Source: Candidatus Zhuqueibacterota bacterium (GTDB lineage Bacteria; SM23-31). Taken from it: DNA of 8,461 nucleotides. Each line of letters begins with the position of its first letter. Position 1 is the first letter of the stretch. The translations under genes were made by a program, and so were the position numbers. This document shows, piece after piece, positions 4,887 through 8,461 of this stretch. Location: positions 1 through 8,461 of the forward strand of contig JADFON010000055.1 in assembly GCA_022562855.1 (NCBI GenBank). The letters are read 5' to 3'. The notes beneath the pieces were generated by a model that did not search any database, was not told where the DNA came from, and saw only the letters and a list, made by a program, of their open reading frames with translations.

Positions 4887-6756
4887 CAGAATACTCCCGG
4901 AAAGCGGTTTTTCTAAGAGAAAAGAAAAACGTTGTACCTTCACCGGGTATGGACTCAAACCAGACCGATCCTCCGTGACGTTCCACAATTTTTTTTGCGA
5001 TAGACAATCCTATGCCTGTACCAGGGTAATCTTTTTGAGTGTGAAGCCTCTGAAATACAACAAAAATCCGTTCCTTGTATTCCTCCTCAATGCCGATTCC
5101 TTTATCCGCAACGGAAAAGACGACTTCATCGCCTTTGTCTTCACAGGAAATATGTATTTCAGGTGTTTTATTTCCGCTGAATTTCAGACTGTTGCTTATC
5201 AAATTTTGAAATATCTGGATTAGCTGCACATCATCCGCAAGTACATCAGGTAAAGGATCATACGTTACTTTTGCTGATTTTCGTTCTATCGGAAATTGCA
5301 GGTTTTCAACCGCCCTGTTTAACGATTGTTCGCTTGAAATTACTTCAAATGACTTTCCGCGCGTAGTTATCCTCGAATATTCCAATAGATTAATTATGAG
5401 GTCCTGCATTCTTGTTGCCCCCAGAATAATATAATCGAGCATTTGATCGGCATCTTCCTCTATTTTGCCCTTGTACTTGTTTGCAAGTAATTGTGAAAAG
5501 GAACATATTTTTCTTAATGGTTCCTGGAGGTCATGGGAGGTTACATAAGCGTACTGTTCAAGTTCTTCGTTGGAAATTTTTAATTTCTGAGCATTTAATC
5601 TTAGGTCTTCAATCGTTTTTTCTAATTTGTCAGACATTTTATTAATAGTATTGGCTAATAATGCGACTTCGCCACCGGTATTGATTTCAATTCTTTTGCC
5701 AAGATCACCGTTGTAAATAGAATTTGCCGTACTAACCATGACATTTAGAGGGATTACAATCCGGTTGACCAATACAATTGTAACAATGCTGGAAACAAAA
5801 ACAATTATAACAGTAACGGATATGGCTATAAAAGCGGAAATATTCACTTTGTTTCTTATTTCGCTTGCCATTCTCATTATATCATCAGAGATTAGAAAGT
5901 CAACTTTTCGCAATATATCTATCTTTCCGGTAGTTAAACTAAACCAATATTCAGGTTCAATTTCGAGAGCTTTCGGACTGTTTTGAAGAGCAAGTTTCAG
6001 GATTTCGTTTACTTTGATAGAATTTTCATTAGTGGAATTGTCGGAAAAAAATGCGTATTGTTCCGGCGTCGCGAAAGACCTGAACAAATTAGAATAGGTT
6101 TTCTCTTCTAATATTAATTGCTGAATTCTTAACCTATTATCCTCCGGATAAGTCTTTGACGAAAAAACGTCGGTCAATAATGCTCTTTCGATTCCGGCAT
6201 TTTCTATGATTTTCAAAACATTTATGTGAGCGCTTATCATTGATGTAAATTGTTGATCGCTATTTGTATATAACAGTTCGCTTATCATGGAAATCAAGGA
6301 AGCGGTTAAAAATGTATAGTACTCCATTTCTGTTTTTGTATTTATCTTTAACAGGTCGACAGAAGTTCTAATTTCATTTAGAATACCCAAAGAAGAAGTA
6401 AATTTTTCAAATTCAAAATATGATATTTCAGGAATAATGCTTGCAGTACTGGATTCAATAGTTTTTGTGAGATTTCGAATTTCCCTGTCCGTAAGTAATC
6501 TTTGCTCTTTCAAATTCTGACCGAATTGTCGTCCATTACTTCCTAAGAAACCCGAGGAAAATCCACGCTCCTTCTGGATTTCATGGATCAGCGAACTAAT
6601 TGAAACAGAATAGGAAGCATAAATTTCAATATTTTCCATCTCTCTTTGTATTAAAATTTTGTCGTAAATGAATACATAACTAAAATAAAGCATTCCGGCA
6701 AAAGGAATAAACAAGATTGACAGGATTTTGTATTTCAGGTTTAGATTTTTAATCAT
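4879..6756 (-). CDS. Sensor histidine kinase with periplasmic NIT-type domain
   Basis: A 625-residue membrane kinase. TM1 at about 11-31; periplasmic helical sensor at about 32-305 with IHEIQKERGFSSGFL at 57-71, the hallmark of the NIT (nitrate- and nitrite-sensing) domain; TM2 at about 306-332; HAMP at about 333-385; a coiled linker; HisKA with H408 in SHDLQEPLRKI; and HATPase with N-box NLISNSLKF (about 513-521), G1 DKGIGIEE (about 550), F-box VFQRL and G2 GTGIGLSIAKK (about 582). All catalytic motifs are intact, so it should autophosphorylate H408 and feed the two receivers encoded directly downstream. The SHDLQEPLR type of HisKA commonly pairs with Rcp1-like regulators. Whether the ligand is nitrate/nitrite is not shown; NIT-like domains may bind other small molecules. 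The frame is open to TTG 6798; ATG 6756 is preferred as it immediately precedes the TM1 signal-anchor. Neither has a strong ribosome site. Confidence 0.93.
   Translation of the reverse strand: MIKNLNLKYKILSILFIPFAGMLYFSYVFIYDKILIQREMENIEIYASYSVSISSLIHEIQKERGFSSGFLGSNGRQFGQNLKEQRLLTDREIRNLTKTIESSTASIIPEISYFEFEKFTSSLGILNEIRTSVDLLKINTKTEMEYYTFLTASLISMISELLYTNSDQQFTSMISAHINVLKIIENAGIERALLTDVFSSKTYPEDNRLRIQQLILEEKTYSNLFRSFATPEQYAFFSDNSTNENSIKVNEILKLALQNSPKALEIEPEYWFSLTTGKIDILRKVDFLISDDIMRMASEIRNKVNISAFIAISVTVIIVFVSSIVTIVLVNRIVIPLNVMVSTANSIYNGDLGKRIEINTGGEVALLANTINKMSDKLEKTIEDLRLNAQKLKISNEELEQYAYVTSHDLQEPLRKICSFSQLLANKYKGKIEEDADQMLDYIILGATRMQDLIINLLEYSRITTRGKSFEVISSEQSLNRAVENLQFPIERKSAKVTYDPLPDVLADDVQLIQIFQNLISNSLKFSGNKTPEIHISCEDKGDEVVFSVADKGIGIEEEYKERIFVVFQRLHTQKDYPGTGIGLSIAKKIVERHGGSVWFESIPGEGTTFFFSLRKTAFREYSGV
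4894..4898 (-). promoter_or_regulatory. Ribosome binding site of the Rcp1-like regulator
   Basis: GGGAG on the minus strand, seven bases before the GTG at 4886 and within the last codons of the kinase gene. It supports the GTG start and translational coupling to the kinase. Confidence 0.5.
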
Positions 6757-7060
6757 TGTCAATTTAACTTTATTAAAATTCACTGTATCAAAATACAAGA
6801 TACTATTAATGGCAATTTACATGCCACATCTTGCCTTGTTTTGTTTAAACACTTGATATTATATAATTTATAACGACAGAGTATCCAACTATTAATGGAA
6901 AGAAATATTTAAGAATGCGTATTTTCACACACTGTGCGATACAGCCAAAAAAAGAATTGAATAATTGCAGGATTACAGTACTATAATTAAAATTATTGTT
7001 ATTATTTGTAAATCTTTCTATTTTGTTCATTAAACTGGTTATGTCTAAGGGAAAACATCA
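6757..7060. other. Divergent intergenic spacer, AT-rich
   Basis: A 304-base gap between the leftward kinase operon and the rightward hydrolase pair; promoters for both should lie here. The best rightward candidate is TTGAAT (6957-6962), a 19-base spacer and TATAAT (6982-6987), which leaves a leader of about 70 bases. No convincing leftward promoter, hairpin terminator, tRNA or conserved ORF was found. An AT-rich minus frame at 6845-7030 has low-complexity asparagine runs and is not credible as a gene. Confidence 0.5.
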
Positions 7061-8191
7061 ATGAAAAAACTACTACAGCATATCCTGCCGATATTTGTTC
7101 TGATTACGATTTCTTTTTGTTCGTCCACCGGGAATGCCGACAGGGCGGACATAGAAGAAATATCGCTGTTTATTGAAGAGGCGATGATCGAATATTTTGT
7201 GCCTGGGGTAAGCATAGCTGTTATCAGCGATTTCAGCATAGACTGGGCAAAGGGATTTGGAGAGACGGATATTGAAACACGGGAACCTGTTACGGTGCGG
7301 ACCTTGTTCCAGGCGGCGTCAATCAGCAAACCGGTTGCCGCCATGGCTGCGCTGAAATTCGTACAGGACGAAAAAATTCGACTTGATGATAATATAAATT
7401 TGTCCCTTGAATCATGGAAAATTCCCGATAATCGATTCACTGAAAACAAAAAAGTGACGCTGAAAAACATTTTGAGCCATACCGGGGGTCTAACCGTAAG
7501 CGGATTTCGCGGTTATAAATCTTCGGCAAGTAAACCTGATTTAATTCAGATTCTTAATGGAGAGGATCCTTCGAATTCTGCGGCAATTCGTGTGGATATG
7601 GAGCCAGGAACGGAATACCGGTATTCCGGAGGCGGATATACGGTAATGCAGCAGGCTTTATTGGACGTTACTCAAAAACCGTTTCCGCGAATTATGAGGG
7701 AAACTGTGCTTTCTAAACTGGACATGGATTACAGCACATACGACCAGCCCCTGCCGGAGAGCCTTCTGAAATTTGCGTCATCCGGTCACGGAAGAACGGG
7801 AGATCCGATAAAGGAGAAGATACATATCTATCCTGAAATGGCTGCCGCGGGACTCTGGACGACAGCGTCGGACCTTGCGCGGTTCGCTATCGAAATCCAG
7901 AACTCACTCAAAGGCAAATCGAATAAAGTTCTGTCACAGGAAACGGCACAAGAAATGACAACTCCCTATATTTCGGAAAATTATGCGCTTGGACTGCAAA
8001 TTACTGAAAGAGACGGCAAGACCTATTTTGGACACGGGGGGAGCAATGCGGGTTTTAAATGTTTCATGATCGCATCAATCGATGAAGGTGTAGGCGTTGT
8101 CATAATGACAAACGGCGACCTTGGAAACCAGTTGTACCGGGATATTCTGGAAAAGGTCGAACAGGTTTATAACTGGAATGCAAATAATTAA
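7061..8191 (+). CDS. Secreted serine hydrolase, class C beta-lactamase fold
   Basis: A 376-residue protein of the beta-lactamase/esterase family VIII (PF00144-type) fold. The nucleophile motif SxxK is S87-I-S-K90 in LFQAASISKPVAAMAA. The second motif, normally YxN, reads Y188-S-G in YRYSGGGY, so the asparagine is replaced by glycine while the tyrosine is kept. The third motif, HGGSN, starts at H325 in place of KTG, as is usual for esterase- and peptidase-like members. LSHTGGL is the common family marker between them. I therefore favour an esterase or D-amino peptidase-like role over true antibiotic resistance. The N-terminus is a signal peptide; C20 in ISFCSS could be lipidated but phenylalanine at -1 is atypical of a lipobox. 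ATG 7061 has AAGGG nine bases upstream. A metallo-beta-lactamase-fold gene follows 28 bases downstream, probably in one operon. Confidence 0.92.
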   Translation: MKKLLQHILPIFVLITISFCSSTGNADRADIEEISLFIEEAMIEYFVPGVSIAVISDFSIDWAKGFGETDIETREPVTVRTLFQAASISKPVAAMAALKFVQDEKIRLDDNINLSLESWKIPDNRFTENKKVTLKNILSHTGGLTVSGFRGYKSSASKPDLIQILNGEDPSNSAAIRVDMEPGTEYRYSGGGYTVMQQALLDVTQKPFPRIMRETVLSKLDMDYSTYDQPLPESLLKFASSGHGRTGDPIKEKIHIYPEMAAAGLWTTASDLARFAIEIQNSLKGKSNKVLSQETAQEMTTPYISENYALGLQITERDGKTYFGHGGSNAGFKCFMIASIDEGVGVVIMTNGDLGNQLYRDILEKVEQVYNWNANN

Positions 8192-8219
8192 TCCGCAAAA
8201 AACAGATTGGAGAGATAAT

Positions 8220-8461
8220 ATGGATAATGTATACAACAAATTCTTTACATTCATGATACCGGTAATGGCTGTTTTCTTTGTCTTTGTATATACCGGAGAT
8301 GTAAATGCGCAATTTGGAAGCGATACTATTGAGACATCCGATGGCGACTTAAAGATAACGTTTCTCGGTCACGGATCGTTGCTTTTTGAGTTTGACGGAA
8401 AAATCATATACGCAGACCCATCGGGCAGCGGTATCGACTGGCAGAAACAGCCGAAAGCGGA
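8220..8461 (+). CDS. Secreted metallo-beta-lactamase-fold hydrolase, N-terminal part only
   Basis: Only the first 80 codons lie in the window; the frame is open at the right edge. A signal peptide (MDNVYNKFFTFMIPVMAVFFVFVYTGDVNA, cleavage before Q31) precedes a mature start of LKITFLGHGSLLFEFDGKIIYADPSGSGIDW. The FLGHGSLLFEF..K.IYADP pattern is the first beta-hairpin of the UPF0173/Lactamase_B_3-like branch of metal-dependent hydrolases. The metal-binding HxHxDH motif would be further on and cannot be checked. ATG 8220 has GGAG seven bases upstream, a good ribosome site. It lies 28 bases after the serine hydrolase gene on the same strand and both products are exported, so they probably share a transcript. 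Substrate unknown; the fold covers lactonases, phosphodiesterases and others. Confidence 0.85.
   Translation, partial: MDNVYNKFFTFMIPVMAVFFVFVYTGDVNAQFGSDTIETSDGDLKITFLGHGSLLFEFDGKIIYADPSGSGIDWQKQPKA

Noticed and set aside
4887-4988. N-terminal extension of the Rcp1-like regulator into the kinase gene
   Set aside because: It would overlap the kinase by over 100 bases with non-receiver sequence; GTG 4886 has a ribosome site and gives the usual receiver length.
6845-7030. A 61-codon minus-strand frame in the AT-rich spacer
   Set aside because: Low-complexity asparagine run, no ribosome site and no recognisable motif.
7045-7470. A 141-codon minus-strand frame with Ser/Ile-rich sequence
   Set aside because: It is the reverse of the hydrolase gene, whose SISK motif and signal peptide are convincing.

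Overview
The window is an AT-leaning (roughly 40% GC by eye) chromosomal segment of a Gram-negative, diderm bacterium. Three secreted envelope proteins, one of them ending in a clear outer-membrane barrel C-terminus, and an OMP_b-brl/PorT-like barrel protein fit the Fibrobacterota-Chlorobiota-Bacteroidota neighbourhood (for example Neomarinimicrobiota, Calditrichota or Ignavibacteria). That placement is an inference; no marker gene here settles it. No insertion sequence, CRISPR array, tRNA or phage gene was seen.

Layout. On the left, a barrel protein is read leftward (56-784). Across a 285-base divergent spacer, a rightward group follows: an ADP-ribose-type macro domain protein (1070-1603), a 63-residue protein with paired cysteines (1660-1851), a secreted protein with a duplicated GPRVG repeat that I cannot name (1958-2641), and a second barrel protein with a GTG start (2731-3318). 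Next comes a complete class A RNase P RNA, rnpB (3355-3832), whose 10-bp P1 helix closes both ends and whose P12 region is greatly enlarged.

The RNA converges on a leftward three-gene signalling operon: a NIT-HAMP-HisKA-HATPase sensor kinase (4879-6756), a single-domain Rcp1-like response regulator (4434-4886) and a receiver protein with a four-cysteine tail (3827-4441). Both junctions overlap by 8 bases. The stop codon of the last gene lies inside the 3' strand of rnpB P1, so the RNA gene and the operon share 6 bp. The likely flow is ligand sensing in the periplasm, phosphorylation at H408 of the kinase, then transfer to D67 and/or D61 of the two regulators. Neither regulator has a DNA-binding domain, so output is probably through protein contacts.

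On the right, a rightward pair encodes a secreted class C beta-lactamase-fold serine hydrolase (7061-8191) and, 28 bases later, the start of a secreted metallo-beta-lactamase-fold protein that runs off the window (8220-8461).

No wholly new system is evident. The least ordinary items are the rnpB P12 expansion, the rnpB/operon 3' overlap, the Cys-tailed response regulator, the GPRVG repeat protein, and the macro domain/Cys-protein pair with a hairpin between them.
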